DNA of 64,000 nucleotides from Cyclobacteriaceae bacterium (GTDB taxonomy: Bacteria; Bacteroidota; Bacteroidia; Cytophagales; Cyclobacteriaceae), in the NCBI GenBank assembly GCA_028285445.1, contig JANQPQ010000016.1:1-64000 (forward strand), written 5' to 3'. Below are positions 9,190 to 17,953 of the stretch, one piece after another. The notes below the pieces were generated by a model. That model did no database searches, had not been told where the DNA came from, and was given only the letters and a program-made list of their open reading frames with translations. How positions within the stretch are numbered: the stretch's first letter is position 1; every line of letters begins with the position of its first letter. Position numbers and translations under genes: made by a program.

Positions 9190-9609
9190 TTATGCGAGAA
9201 TCTCTACGAAATTTCGTGGGGTCTCATAGAGTTTTACACTGTGCAATCTACCAGTCTTACTTACTACCGGTATCTGAGGTTCCAAAATTTTCCAAATCTC
9301 TGTGGCTAAGACCTCCGAACTTGCCATTTTACCCTGCATAAAGTCGACGTCGAGGTTAAGGTTCTTGTGATCTACTTTATCAGTAACCTCTGCCCTGATC
9401 AGCGTACTCAATTTCTTTAGATCAATCACGAATCCCGTTTCTGGGTCAGGAGTCCCTATTACAGTTACAATTAGTTCGAAATTATGACCATGCCAGTTCT
9501 CATTGGCACAGGGGCCAAAAACTTCCTTATTCTTCTCATCCGACCATGTTGGGTTATACAACTTGTGGGCCGCGTTAAAGTGTTCTTTTCTACTGACTAA
9601 GACTTCCAC
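9190..9609 (-). CDS. queD: 6-carboxytetrahydropterin synthase (QueD) or 6-pyruvoyltetrahydropterin synthase
   Basis: A 139-aa T-fold enzyme acting on dihydroneopterin triphosphate. The zinc ligands are His15 (FNAAHKL), His40 and His42 (WHGHNF), with catalytic Cys34 upstream. The Cys-to-HGH spacing (CANENWHGH, five residues between) resembles eukaryotic PTPS rather than the shorter CxxxHGH of E. coli QueD. queE in the same window favours a queuosine role, but a pterin role cannot be excluded. The start is GTG, as no ATG is available; a -7 element (9629-9636) places transcription about 13 nt upstream. Confidence 0.85.
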   Translation of the reverse strand: MEVLVSRKEHFNAAHKLYNPTWSDEKNKEVFGPCANENWHGHNFELIVTVIGTPDPETGFVIDLKKLSTLIRAEVTDKVDHKNLNLDVDFMQGKMASSEVLATEIWKILEPQIPVVSKTGRLHSVKLYETPRNFVEILA

Positions 9610-9628
9610 CGCTAATTGCTTCTGCCTG

Positions 9629-9636
9629 CAAATATA
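9629..9636 (-). promoter_or_regulatory. -7 element for queD-lpxB
   Basis: TATATTTG on the minus strand matches TAnnTTTG fully. There is no good TTTG 19 nt upstream; the nearest TTTG is much too close. The expected start near 9622 leaves about 13 nt before the GTG at 9609. Confidence 0.4.
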
Positions 9637-9671
9637 CGCATTACAAAGGTGAGGACGATCTAGATAAAAGC

Positions 9672-9703
9672 TTTGAATATAAATACTGCCTGTCCTAACT
9701 TGG
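9672..9703 (+). promoter_or_regulatory. Probable promoter of hldD
   Basis: TTTG at 9672-9675 is followed by 20 nt and TAACTTGG (9696-9703), one base off the -7 consensus. Initiation near 9710 would leave about 14 nt before the ATG at 9724. The TTG at 9673 lies inside the -33 box, which argues against it as a start codon. Confidence 0.42.
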
Positions 9704-9723
9704 TCCTCAAATCAATCAAGATC

Positions 9724-10689
9724 ATGATAATTGTTACTGGTGCGGCCGGATTTATTGGAAGCTGCCTGATAGGCAAACTCAATGAGGAGAATTTCAAGGC
9801 TGTGATTGCTGTGGATAAATTTGATGATGAGGCAAAGAACAGGAACCTTGAAGGGAAAACTATCTTAGCCCGGGTGGATAGGGATGAATTCTCATCATGG
9901 CTTGACGCTAATTTTGAAGAAGTTGAATTTATCTTTCATCTAGGCGCCAGAACGGATACAACGGAATTTGATAGAGAATTACTTCACAAACTAAATACCG
10001 AATACACGAAAGACGTTTGGGCAAAGTGTATCCAATATCAGATCCCCTTGGTTTACGCATCTTCAGCTGCGACTTATGGCCTTGGAGAGCAAGGCTATGC
10101 CGATGATGAAGGCAAAATAGACCAGCTAGTACCCCTGAATCCTTATGGAGATTCTAAAAATGAATTTGACAAATGGGCACTGCAGCAAGAAAATAAGCCA
10201 TTCTTCTGGGCGGGACTGAAATTCTTCAATGTTTACGGCCCGAATGAGTACCATAAAAACAGGATGGCTTCAGTTGTATGGCATGCATACAATCAAATAA
10301 AAGAAACTGGGCAGATGAAGCTATTCCGGTCGCACAACCCTGATTATCAAGATGGTGAGCAAAGTAGAGACTTCGTCTATGTGAAGGACGTTGTTGAGGT
10401 ATGCATATTTCTTATGCATCACAGGCAAAACTCCGGCATATACAACCTGGGTAGCGGTAAGGCAAGAACTTTCCTCGATCTAGTGGAGGCTGTTTTCTCT
10501 TCCCTGCAGATGGAGAAGAGTATTAGCTTCATAGATACACCTCAAGATATTAGGGACAAATACCAATACTTCACCGAAGCCACGATGGATAAGTTGGAGA
10601 AAATAGGTTACGACAAAGGTTTTAGGCCACTTGAAGAAGGTGTGCGCGACTACGTGACTAATTACCTCTCAGAGTCCAAATATTACTAA
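9724..10689 (+). CDS. hldD: ADP-L-glycero-D-manno-heptose 6-epimerase-like protein
   Basis: NAD(P)-dependent short-chain epimerase that should supply the heptose of the LPS inner core. It begins with the Rossmann motif GAAGFIGS, then has YASSAATYG with the catalytic serine region, YGDSKNEFDKW (Tyr-x3-Lys pair), FNVYGPNEYHK and RDFVYVKDV. The HldD/RfaD assignment rests on this set and the 321-aa length; another NDP-sugar epimerase remains possible. The ATG at 9724 begins exactly at the first beta strand, whereas an upstream TTG (9673) would overlap the promoter. Confidence 0.88.
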   Translation: MIIVTGAAGFIGSCLIGKLNEENFKAVIAVDKFDDEAKNRNLEGKTILARVDRDEFSSWLDANFEEVEFIFHLGARTDTTEFDRELLHKLNTEYTKDVWAKCIQYQIPLVYASSAATYGLGEQGYADDEGKIDQLVPLNPYGDSKNEFDKWALQQENKPFFWAGLKFFNVYGPNEYHKNRMASVVWHAYNQIKETGQMKLFRSHNPDYQDGEQSRDFVYVKDVVEVCIFLMHHRQNSGIYNLGSGKARTFLDLVEAVFSSLQMEKSISFIDTPQDIRDKYQYFTEATMDKLEKIGYDKGFRPLEEGVRDYVTNYLSESKYY

Positions 10690-10692
10690 GAC

Positions 10693-13600
10693 TTAATTTC
10701 TTACATACAACTTCTTAGAGAGTTCCATTTCTCCTGATCGGATGGTAACAATATAGATTCCTTCCTGGAGATCGGCCACTGAGACTTTCTGGCTAAAATT
10801 GCTGCCGGTTCTTTCACCAATTCTGAACTCTTTCAATGTTCGTCCGGAAAGATCAGTTATTAGTAAAGTAGCCATACCCCGCGAAATCATCTTTCCTTCA
10901 ATGTTTACAACATTCCAGGCTGGGTTTGGGTAAATATCTAATTCAGGAAGTGTTGGCAATCCATCCTCTGTTGAAACAACTAGGTCTCCAGGCCAATTCA
11001 ATCCATCTATTTCTGCACTCCATATTCCCCGTCCATGGGTTGCCACTACAATCTGATTATCAACAGCCTTAATTTCCCAAACCGATACAGCTGGCAGGTT
11101 GCTATCTAAGAAATGCCATGTAGCGCCATCATCAGTTGATTCAACGATACCGATCTCGGTACCAGCCCAAATTGTTGTTGGCTCATGTGGCAAAACCAGC
11201 AAGCTATGCACTGCCACATCAGGAAACCCATTGCTACTCGAGGTACCGGTTCCAAATCCTGAAATATCTTCCCAGGTTTGACCCAGATCAGTAGTTCTTA
11301 AAATCTTAGGAGTTTCAGCAATTGAAAATAAAACGTAAGCTATCTGATCATTTACAGGATGAGTAGCTAAACCACTGATCCCACCGAAAGTGGCTATTGT
11401 GGAATTCGGTACTGGGTTGAAGTTTATTCCTCCATTTCTTGAAACGAAAATGCTTCGGTCATCGGTCATGCCACCTCCGGCCCAAACGATGAACCTGTTG
11501 GCTTCGGAAATCTCCACATCGTGCGAGCTACTGATATTATCTCCCGCAATCCAATTGTTATTTATCTCAGATAGGAACCACTCTTCTCCAAAATTATTCG
11601 AACGCCAGACCCCACTTGCGCCGACGGTATATACCACATCTGGGTTTTTCTTGCTGTTTGCAAGCTTAGTAATAAATGGGGCATTTCCATTTGAACCTCT
11701 ATCGCTAAGACCCTGGATGGAGCTTCCGAAAGCAAAACCCCCATCAGTTGATCTTTGAATACCGTTGAATTGATTTGACCCCAGTACAAGCAGTTCATTG
11801 GTATAATGCCAAACTGCATCAAAGCCATCGCCACCAATTTTCAAAGAATATGAAGACAAGTTTGTTGGTTCCCCGCTAGAAAGCTGGCTACCATTATCTT
11901 GCAAACCTCCAAAGTACTGACTAATGCCCGGCCTTTTATCTACGCCATAGAATTGGCCAGTGACCATTGTACGACCGACCATGGTCCAATCAGCATCCGT
12001 AAGGCCTGGGTTGTCGGCGGAATTGGTTATATGCACACCACCATCATTGGCTGAGAGTATCTTGAAAGTATTTGCTCCTGTAATGATAGGCAGCAAATTG
12101 TGCTGATCGGGGTGCAGATTAGAGTTGAGTGAGCCGTTGCTGTTTGTAAGTTGGGTTGTGGCCTTAAATCGTTGCTGAATTGCGCCGTAGTTGGCAGTTA
12201 TTTGTGATTCTGGCAAATTCTCAGGGTCCCAGGTGCCATCCTCTGCAAGAATGGGCCAACCAGCATAAATGTTCTTGTAAGAATGCCCGGCTGATTGGGC
12301 AATATTGTTGTCAGGAGTAGTAGAGCTATAGGCGACAGCATTTACGAAAATATACTCCCTTGCTGTGAGAAGCTGGGGGTCGCCGACATCGTCTCTTGGG
12401 TTGAGATCATAGGCGCCATCCCTCTCCTGGTCTCTAAAAGAAACCATCAATTGTCTGTTGTTTGTTACGTCCCACACTTCAAAGGGTACCTCCACATAAT
12501 CCTGATAGGCGTACTCTTCGGGGGGAACGCCAGCGCCACCATCTCCATTTGCTCCACTTGTAGTGGACACAGTAAATCGGTGGGCCATTTGCTTCTTACC
12601 AGGCCCAAATCTTATCTCCACGGATGCCATATCTCCGGCTGATAGTGATTGAGGATGGCCGGTAAAACCGCCCTCTGAAAACCAAGCTTCGCCAGAGTCG
12701 AATCCGCCGTCCAGGTAGGTGCCTCCCCAATTTACCCAGGCGATAAATGATTCAGTATCAGTTTCAGTAACTCCCAATATTCGGGGCTGCCCCTCCGAGG
12801 ACCCGGTTTTGACCTCTATTCTATGCACATCAATCCCACCTACATACACAAAGTCGTCATTAAAAGGATGGACCATGATGGCGTTGTCGTACCAGCCCTG
12901 TTGACCAAGCCAATTGGGGTTAGCTCCATTATTTTCTTCCAACATCAAAGCCCAACTCGCACCGGCATCATCAGATATAAAGATGTCAGAACCACCATTT
13001 GCTGGGTCGGTAATGCTACCTTCAACCGCCGCAAAGATCCGTGATGAATTGGTTGGCGCAATGGCCAGTTCTATTCTTCCTTCTGCAACTAACCCACTCG
13101 AGGAATTGGACCAGGTGTCTCCTCCATCAACTGACTTAACTACCGTTCCCAATCCGGCTTCACCCCGTACAGCGGCATATTGTATCTGGAAATCGTTTGG
13201 GTCTGTGATCAGATGTTGAACCCGAGTGCGTCCTTCGTAAACCATGGTCCAATTAGCACCTCCGTCAACTGATTTGTATATACCAGAGGTGAAGGGTGGG
13301 AAACCATTGCCACAGGCCAGCACTATATTCTCATTGGCCGGGTCTACAATAATTCGATTAACGTTCTCCAGTCCGACTATAGTCGTTGTCGCGGTTAGCT
13401 GCGTCCAGGTTTCGCCTCCATCTATGCTTTTGAATAAGCCATTTCCGTCAATTGACCCAGAATTGAAGAAACCCTCACCAGTACCAGCGTAAATCACACT
13501 TGGATTGGATTCTGCTTGAGCCAGGGTAGTTACGGCCAGGTTTGGCAAATCAGGAGTTTTGTTAATCCATTCAGTTCCCGCATTGGTCGTCTTCCATACG

Positions 13601-14031
13601 CCACCACCGGCAGTCCCGGCAAACCAGGTATCTCCGGTAGGATCGGAGGCGTCTACTATCAAACCACGCGTACGACCAGGGACGTTACCCGGTCCCCTTG
13701 AGACCCAATTCACCGCTTGAGTACGTGCTTGCAATTTACCCTTGGCTAAACTTCTAGCTTCTTCCAATGCTCGCAGTCGATAATTGGATTTATAGGCAGG
13801 ACCCTGTTGCCCGTGCTTGGTTCTTATCTCGTTATGGTATTTTGCAAATTCGTCTGGTTGATCTGGCTTCCTCTCTTCTTCCACATGAAACTGGCTCATG
13901 TCGAAAATTCTGCTATACTGTGGTTCTATTGAATTGTACAAGCAAAATGAAAGTACTCCTATCCAGGCTGTAATCTTAACAGTTTTAAGCCCAACGGAAG
14001 CTTGAGATTTATAGTTGTTTTTGAAATGCAT
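10693..14031 (-). CDS. Large secreted BNR/Asp-box repeat protein with T9SS sorting domain
   Basis: A 1112-aa exported protein. A hydrophobic N-terminal stretch (about 20-35) may act as signal or anchor. The body carries roughly ten Asp-box-like motifs such as SIDGGETW, SVDGGANW, SVDGGDTW and STDDGATW, implying one or more beta-propellers of the VPS10/sialidase type. A non-repeat insert lies at about 430-600. The last about 80 residues, opening with LDIYPNPAWNVVNIEG, are a type A T9SS sorting domain, so surface attachment or release is expected. No sialidase catalytic set is obvious, so substrate or ligand is unknown. It converges on hldD with a 3-bp gap and diverges from the next gene across 14032-14248. 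Confidence 0.87.
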   Translation of the reverse strand: MHFKNNYKSQASVGLKTVKITAWIGVLSFCLYNSIEPQYSRIFDMSQFHVEEERKPDQPDEFAKYHNEIRTKHGQQGPAYKSNYRLRALEEARSLAKGKLQARTQAVNWVSRGPGNVPGRTRGLIVDASDPTGDTWFAGTAGGGVWKTTNAGTEWINKTPDLPNLAVTTLAQAESNPSVIYAGTGEGFFNSGSIDGNGLFKSIDGGETWTQLTATTTIVGLENVNRIIVDPANENIVLACGNGFPPFTSGIYKSVDGGANWTMVYEGRTRVQHLITDPNDFQIQYAAVRGEAGLGTVVKSVDGGDTWSNSSSGLVAEGRIELAIAPTNSSRIFAAVEGSITDPANGGSDIFISDDAGASWALMLEENNGANPNWLGQQGWYDNAIMVHPFNDDFVYVGGIDVHRIEVKTGSSEGQPRILGVTETDTESFIAWVNWGGTYLDGGFDSGEAWFSEGGFTGHPQSLSAGDMASVEIRFGPGKKQMAHRFTVSTTSGANGDGGAGVPPEEYAYQDYVEVPFEVWDVTNNRQLMVSFRDQERDGAYDLNPRDDVGDPQLLTAREYIFVNAVAYSSTTPDNNIAQSAGHSYKNIYAGWPILAEDGTWDPENLPESQITANYGAIQQRFKATTQLTNSNGSLNSNLHPDQHNLLPIITGANTFKILSANDGGVHITNSADNPGLTDADWTMVGRTMVTGQFYGVDKRPGISQYFGGLQDNGSQLSSGEPTNLSSYSLKIGGDGFDAVWHYTNELLVLGSNQFNGIQRSTDGGFAFGSSIQGLSDRGSNGNAPFITKLANSKKNPDVVYTVGASGVWRSNNFGEEWFLSEINNNWIAGDNISSSHDVEISEANRFIVWAGGGMTDDRSIFVSRNGGINFNPVPNSTIATFGGISGLATHPVNDQIAYVLFSIAETPKILRTTDLGQTWEDISGFGTGTSSSNGFPDVAVHSLLVLPHEPTTIWAGTEIGIVESTDDGATWHFLDSNLPAVSVWEIKAVDNQIVVATHGRGIWSAEIDGLNWPGDLVVSTEDGLPTLPELDIYPNPAWNVVNIEGKMISRGMATLLITDLSGRTLKEFRIGERTGSNFSQKVSVADLQEGIYIVTIRSGEMELSKKLYVRN

Positions 14032-14086
14032 AGTTAGTTAGGTATAAGTTGTCGGGAAACTATAATAAGCCCTTGGGCCTCACAAA

Positions 14087-14127
14087 TTATGCCAGCAAGT
14101 TGATCAAAAGTATCAACTTGGGCATAA
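14087..14127. repeat. 41-bp imperfect palindrome between divergent T9SS cargo genes
   Basis: Outer arms TTATGCC (14087-14093) and GGCATAA (14121-14127) and inner arms AAGTTGAT (14097-14104) and ATCAACTT (14112-14119) pair perfectly around loop CAAAAGT. Only AGC opposite G is unpaired between the arms. The loop and one base of the arm form a minus-strand -7 element. It could be an operator or a DNA or RNA hairpin. Confidence 0.8.
14105..14112 (-). promoter_or_regulatory. -7 element for the BNR-repeat gene
   Basis: TACTTTTG on the minus strand matches TAnnTTTG and sits at the centre of the palindrome at 14087-14127. A TTTG at 14131-14128 lies 15 nt upstream instead of 19, so the promoter is imperfect. 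The expected 5' leader is about 65 nt. Confidence 0.45.
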
Positions 14128-14216
14128 CAAATCTATAATATTTCTTTTTAGTGTTTTGTTTCATTTCTAACGCACTTTTCGTGCATTAAAGCACGCTACT
14201 GCAATTGAAAATCCCG

Positions 14217-14224
14217 TATTTTTG
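14217..14224 (+). promoter_or_regulatory. -7 element for the metalloprotease gene
   Basis: TATTTTTG matches TAnnTTTG, about 25 nt before the ATG at 14249. There is no clear TTTG at the right distance. Just upstream, 14172-14195 holds three alternating half-sites (GCAC, GTGC, GCAC) that can form either of two small hairpins and could bind a regulator. Confidence 0.4.
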
Positions 14225-14248
14225 GGGGTAAACCTACCCATTTAACCG

Positions 14249-16717
14249 ATGTGGATTAGCCTATTCTCCAAAATAGATTTGAGGGATGTTGTATTCCTTT
14301 TGTTATTCAGCTTTGTTACTATTCTGGAGTCCTCTGCCCAGAAATCACGGCCTGGAACTCCGATTACTTGCCATACATCCGGGATAGAAGTAGATAGTAA
14401 GCATTATGTGCTGGCTCCAAAGAGTTTTTATTCAAAGAATACTCTTAGAACTGCCGCAGGTGAATCCAGTTTTGAGCTTTTTTTAAGTGGCTTCCCCCCA
14501 GAATCTGAAGAGGCGATGAACTGGGCAATGGACATCTGGGGGCAGTTCATCAAGTCTGACATGCCCATAAAAGTCACTGCCAATTGGGTGCCCTTGGGAA
14601 CTGGTGGTACGCTAGCCACTGCCTCTCCAACTGAAGAAATTCGTGATTTCGATGGAGCACCTCAACCTGAAATGTACTACCCTATTGCATTGGCTGAAAA
14701 GATATCGCGACAGGAATTGAATTCACCAAGCGCCAGTGAAATTGGTATCAACGTGAATAGCGATAGAGATGACTGGTATTTTGGTATCGACGGTAATCCA
14801 GGGGCAGGTGAAATTGATTTGGTTACCGTTATTCTACATGAGCTAGGACACGGGCTGGGATTTACGGCAAATAATGGCACCAATTGCTTTGCAGACCCGA
14901 CAATCTATGCATACTTCATTCATGATGGCACTAGCCAGCAGTTAGTAGACGAATCAATTTTTCCTGGGAGTGCCTGTAATGTCGGGGGTTCTGAGGCAAT
15001 TCGGGCAGCATTTACCAGCAACAATCTTTTCTTCAAAAGGCCTGGAGAATTAAACATCTCACAGTTATATGCGCCCAATCCATTTCGCGGTGGCAGCAGT
15101 ATATCCCACTTGGATGAAACTACTTACGACCAAGGTGATCCCAACCAGTTGATGACCCCCAACATTGATGGGGTTATACATGATCCGGGCCCCCTAACTT
15201 TGCAGATGTTTGCTGAAATGGGGTGGGTATACACCTATCTTGATCACAGTGCCTTCACAGACGTAGAGATTTTCAATCTACCCTTCACGGTACTAATTAC
15301 AAGCGACACAACCCTGATAACTGACCAGATCCTTCTCCATTATTCCAGTGATGATTTCCAAACAGAAGCCACCGCCATCCTTACACCAACTGCTACTCCC
15401 GACGAATACAGTGTAACCATCCCTGACCCGGGGACAGATATCACTTTGTCGTATTACTTCACAGCTGTTGATGAGCTTGGACGAACTTTTTCTTTACCCC
15501 ATGAAAGCCCTGCGGAGGTTTTCTCTTTTTTTATTGGGGCCGACCAGGTGGCTCCAACTATTTCCCACAACCCTATCACCTTAGTTTTGACATCGTCAGC
15601 CTCCGTTGATTTAAAAGCAAGCCTTACAGATAACATCGGCATTGCAAGTGGGCAGATAGAATACCGAATCAACCAGGGGTCGTTAGAGACAGTTTCATTG
15701 CAGCCAGATTCGGAGATCGAAAACCAATTTGTAGGCTCCATACAATTGCCGCAAACCAATAAAGGCGACATTCTTGAGTATCGCATTGTTGCCACTGACG
15801 CCTCATCTTCTGCCAATCAAACTACAGCACCCGAAAGCGGTTTCTTTTCTGTCGAGATTCAGGAGTTCGACCCTGTTGCCTCGTATTTTAATGATTTCAA
15901 CGAAGCCAGTGCCGATTTTGTAGGAGATGACTACACCGTCAGTTTGGAAGTCGGCTTTGTTGATGATGCCATTCACTCGCCTCATCCCTACCCGGTTGGT
16001 GTAGGCACCAGTATGGAATCTAACCTCGTATACCAATTGGCTATTCCCATTACCGTTGCCTCTGAAGAAGCCGAAATTAAATTTGATGAAGTTGTACTAG
16101 TAGAGCCTGGCGAAGATGGCAGCTCTTTCGGTGAGGACGCATTTAATGATTACGTTATTGTTGAAGGATCTGACGACAATGGAGTTACCTGGCTACCGTT
16201 GCTTGATGGGTATGATGCGACTGCGGAGCCAGAGTGGTTAGATAAGTACAACAGCATTATCAAAGGTGTTAATTCTGAGGCTATTGGCAATAGGCTTATT
16301 TTCAAGCAGCGTGTGATTAATATGCTGGAGACCTTCTCGGCAGAAGAATCAATTCTAATTCGCTTTAGGCTATTTACAAATGCCGTAAGCTATGGCTGGG
16401 GTTGGGCCATTGATAATCTTGAGATTCAAAACCAGGTTGTTTCTATAGAAGGTTCTCCGTTTACTAAGCAGGGTTTGAAGATATACCCTAACCCTTCCAC
16501 GGGTACAGTGAATTTAGAATTTAGCCAGCATTTGAGCAGTGCTGCTAGCATTGAGGTGTATAACGCCATGGGGTCTTTAATTTATGTTTTGGATGTTGCC
16601 CCCAATGAAGGAGATGTAAAATTATCATTCGATCTAGGAGACGAGGGTCCGGGATTGTATGTGGTAAGAGCCGTTTTTGAAAAGGTAGGTGTTACTCAGA
16701 AGGTGCTTATTAAATGA
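14249..16717 (+). CDS. Secreted zincin-type metalloprotease with T9SS sorting domain
   Basis: An 822-aa exported protein with an N-terminal signal peptide ending near SSAQ (about 31). VILHELGHGLGF carries the zinc signature HExxHxxG with His197, Glu198 and His201. The third ligand of the usual HExxHxxGxxH is not in place, so another residue must serve or activity differs. HDPGPLTLQMFAEMGW follows at about 310-325. Ig-like or jelly-roll regions occupy the middle. The C-terminus, from LKIYPNPSTGTVNLEF, is a T9SS type A sorting domain. It diverges from the BNR gene and converges on the DUF3179 gene with a 5-bp gap. The exact peptidase family is uncertain. Confidence 0.82.
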   Translation: MWISLFSKIDLRDVVFLLLFSFVTILESSAQKSRPGTPITCHTSGIEVDSKHYVLAPKSFYSKNTLRTAAGESSFELFLSGFPPESEEAMNWAMDIWGQFIKSDMPIKVTANWVPLGTGGTLATASPTEEIRDFDGAPQPEMYYPIALAEKISRQELNSPSASEIGINVNSDRDDWYFGIDGNPGAGEIDLVTVILHELGHGLGFTANNGTNCFADPTIYAYFIHDGTSQQLVDESIFPGSACNVGGSEAIRAAFTSNNLFFKRPGELNISQLYAPNPFRGGSSISHLDETTYDQGDPNQLMTPNIDGVIHDPGPLTLQMFAEMGWVYTYLDHSAFTDVEIFNLPFTVLITSDTTLITDQILLHYSSDDFQTEATAILTPTATPDEYSVTIPDPGTDITLSYYFTAVDELGRTFSLPHESPAEVFSFFIGADQVAPTISHNPITLVLTSSASVDLKASLTDNIGIASGQIEYRINQGSLETVSLQPDSEIENQFVGSIQLPQTNKGDILEYRIVATDASSSANQTTAPESGFFSVEIQEFDPVASYFNDFNEASADFVGDDYTVSLEVGFVDDAIHSPHPYPVGVGTSMESNLVYQLAIPITVASEEAEIKFDEVVLVEPGEDGSSFGEDAFNDYVIVEGSDDNGVTWLPLLDGYDATAEPEWLDKYNSIIKGVNSEAIGNRLIFKQRVINMLETFSAEESILIRFRLFTNAVSYGWGWAIDNLEIQNQVVSIEGSPFTKQGLKIYPNPSTGTVNLEFSQHLSSAASIEVYNAMGSLIYVLDVAPNEGDVKLSFDLGDEGPGLYVVRAVFEKVGVTQKVLIK

Positions 16718-16722
16718 ATCAA

Positions 16723-17835
16723 CTAGCCACCGACTGAAGAGCCATCATATATTTCTGCGTCCGGAAAAAAACCTCCAAAGGCAAACCAAAATCCCATAAA
16801 AGACTTTGTTGGAGTAAGCTTTTCACCTTGTCTTGGACCAGAAACGGCCTCCCCAAAAATATTCCACAGATTACCGTCATCATCGGTGAGTATTACTGAT
16901 GGGTCAGGTACGTTAGCCACTTCAAATTGAGGAGTAGAGCCATCTTCGAGACGTCCCATGAAAGACACAATGAAGTTTTGATCTTGATTGCCTACAATAA
17001 TAATGGGCTCAATTACCTGGGTATCCTCTATTATGCTCGTCCCTCCCTGGAAATTGTTGAATTGATAGACTTTAGCCTTGCCATCATTTATTATACCGTG
17101 AACTCTTTCATAAATTGGCAAGCGTTCATCCAGAGGATTCACTGGGAATACCAATCCACTGACAGGAGACAGCGCTGCCCCAAAAGAAGTATTTTCATAA
17201 TCAAAGTCGAACCCAGTGCTGATAGAGAGAACGCTGGAGTTAGGATACATAGCCTTCCACGTTCCCCACGTTGTTTCAACCACATTGAATGTGTTCACTT
17301 CAGTACAAACAAGATTTCCATTTACACTCTCTCCAAGAATCTGGGACCAATTGCTCTGCGTCTGTCTGTCGAATGGGATTAGGTTGGCGTTGTAGAGTAA
17401 TCCGGAGACGCCAAAGTCATGCACCTCTCCATCAATTTCTCTATCCCAGCCAATTGCAGTGCCGGTAAGAAAGCAGAATGTAAGTGCATAGTGCAAGTCG
17501 CCAATTTGATCATTGGCTATTTCATGGCTTTCTATAATCTGGTGAGGGTAAACGCGAACCTCATCTCCGTGTTTGACTCCTATCACCAGCTCATGATCTG
17601 GTATAAAAGTAGCTACTGTTGAGGGTGTAAACTGTGGATTTACCAGGGCCGGTATTCCGTCTTTACCGGGGCCGCCGTCGGCTATCTCCTCAATAGGGAT
17701 TGTCCAGCCATTGGTAATTACCTTTTCCTCCCCATCATCAATCACTATAACCCTGTCATTGATTTTGCCGGGTTCTTCACCGCAGCCTGCGAAGAGGCTA
17801 AGTAATATGAAAAGACTAATTAATCTAGTGATCAT
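16723..17835 (-). CDS. DUF3179-domain lipoprotein
   Basis: A 370-aa lipoprotein. The N-terminal hydrophobic segment ends in LFAGC, so Cys17 should be lipidated. The body matches my recollection of DUF3179: an HGDEVRVYPHQI-like segment, the run LTFCFLTGTAIGW with its conserved cysteine region, and repeated WSQILGE/WGTWKAMYP-type aromatic patches. The family has no firm function that I know. It follows the convergent metalloprotease end by 5 bp. Its upstream gap (17836-17953) shows no good promoter match. Confidence 0.78.
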   Translation of the reverse strand: MITRLISLFILLSLFAGCGEEPGKINDRVIVIDDGEEKVITNGWTIPIEEIADGGPGKDGIPALVNPQFTPSTVATFIPDHELVIGVKHGDEVRVYPHQIIESHEIANDQIGDLHYALTFCFLTGTAIGWDREIDGEVHDFGVSGLLYNANLIPFDRQTQSNWSQILGESVNGNLVCTEVNTFNVVETTWGTWKAMYPNSSVLSISTGFDFDYENTSFGAALSPVSGLVFPVNPLDERLPIYERVHGIINDGKAKVYQFNNFQGGTSIIEDTQVIEPIIIVGNQDQNFIVSFMGRLEDGSTPQFEVANVPDPSVILTDDDGNLWNIFGEAVSGPRQGEKLTPTKSFMGFWFAFGGFFPDAEIYDGSSVGG

Positions 17836-17953
17836 TGGTAGATAGGCACGCTCTAGCTATGAAACAGCAGAAAGGCTAGAAAAATTCCTGGTATGCTTGG
17901 ATAATGCCGTAAAATGGGGCCCAAAATACCGGGTTATACTCCACCAGTATTAG

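Noticed and set aside
9673-9723. N-terminal extension of hldD from a TTG
   Set aside because: It precedes the Rossmann strand, encodes no conserved residues and overlaps a probable promoter.
16927-17382. 151-codon plus-strand frame opposite the DUF3179 gene
   Set aside because: Antisense shadow; the minus-strand frame has a lipoprotein signal and family motifs.
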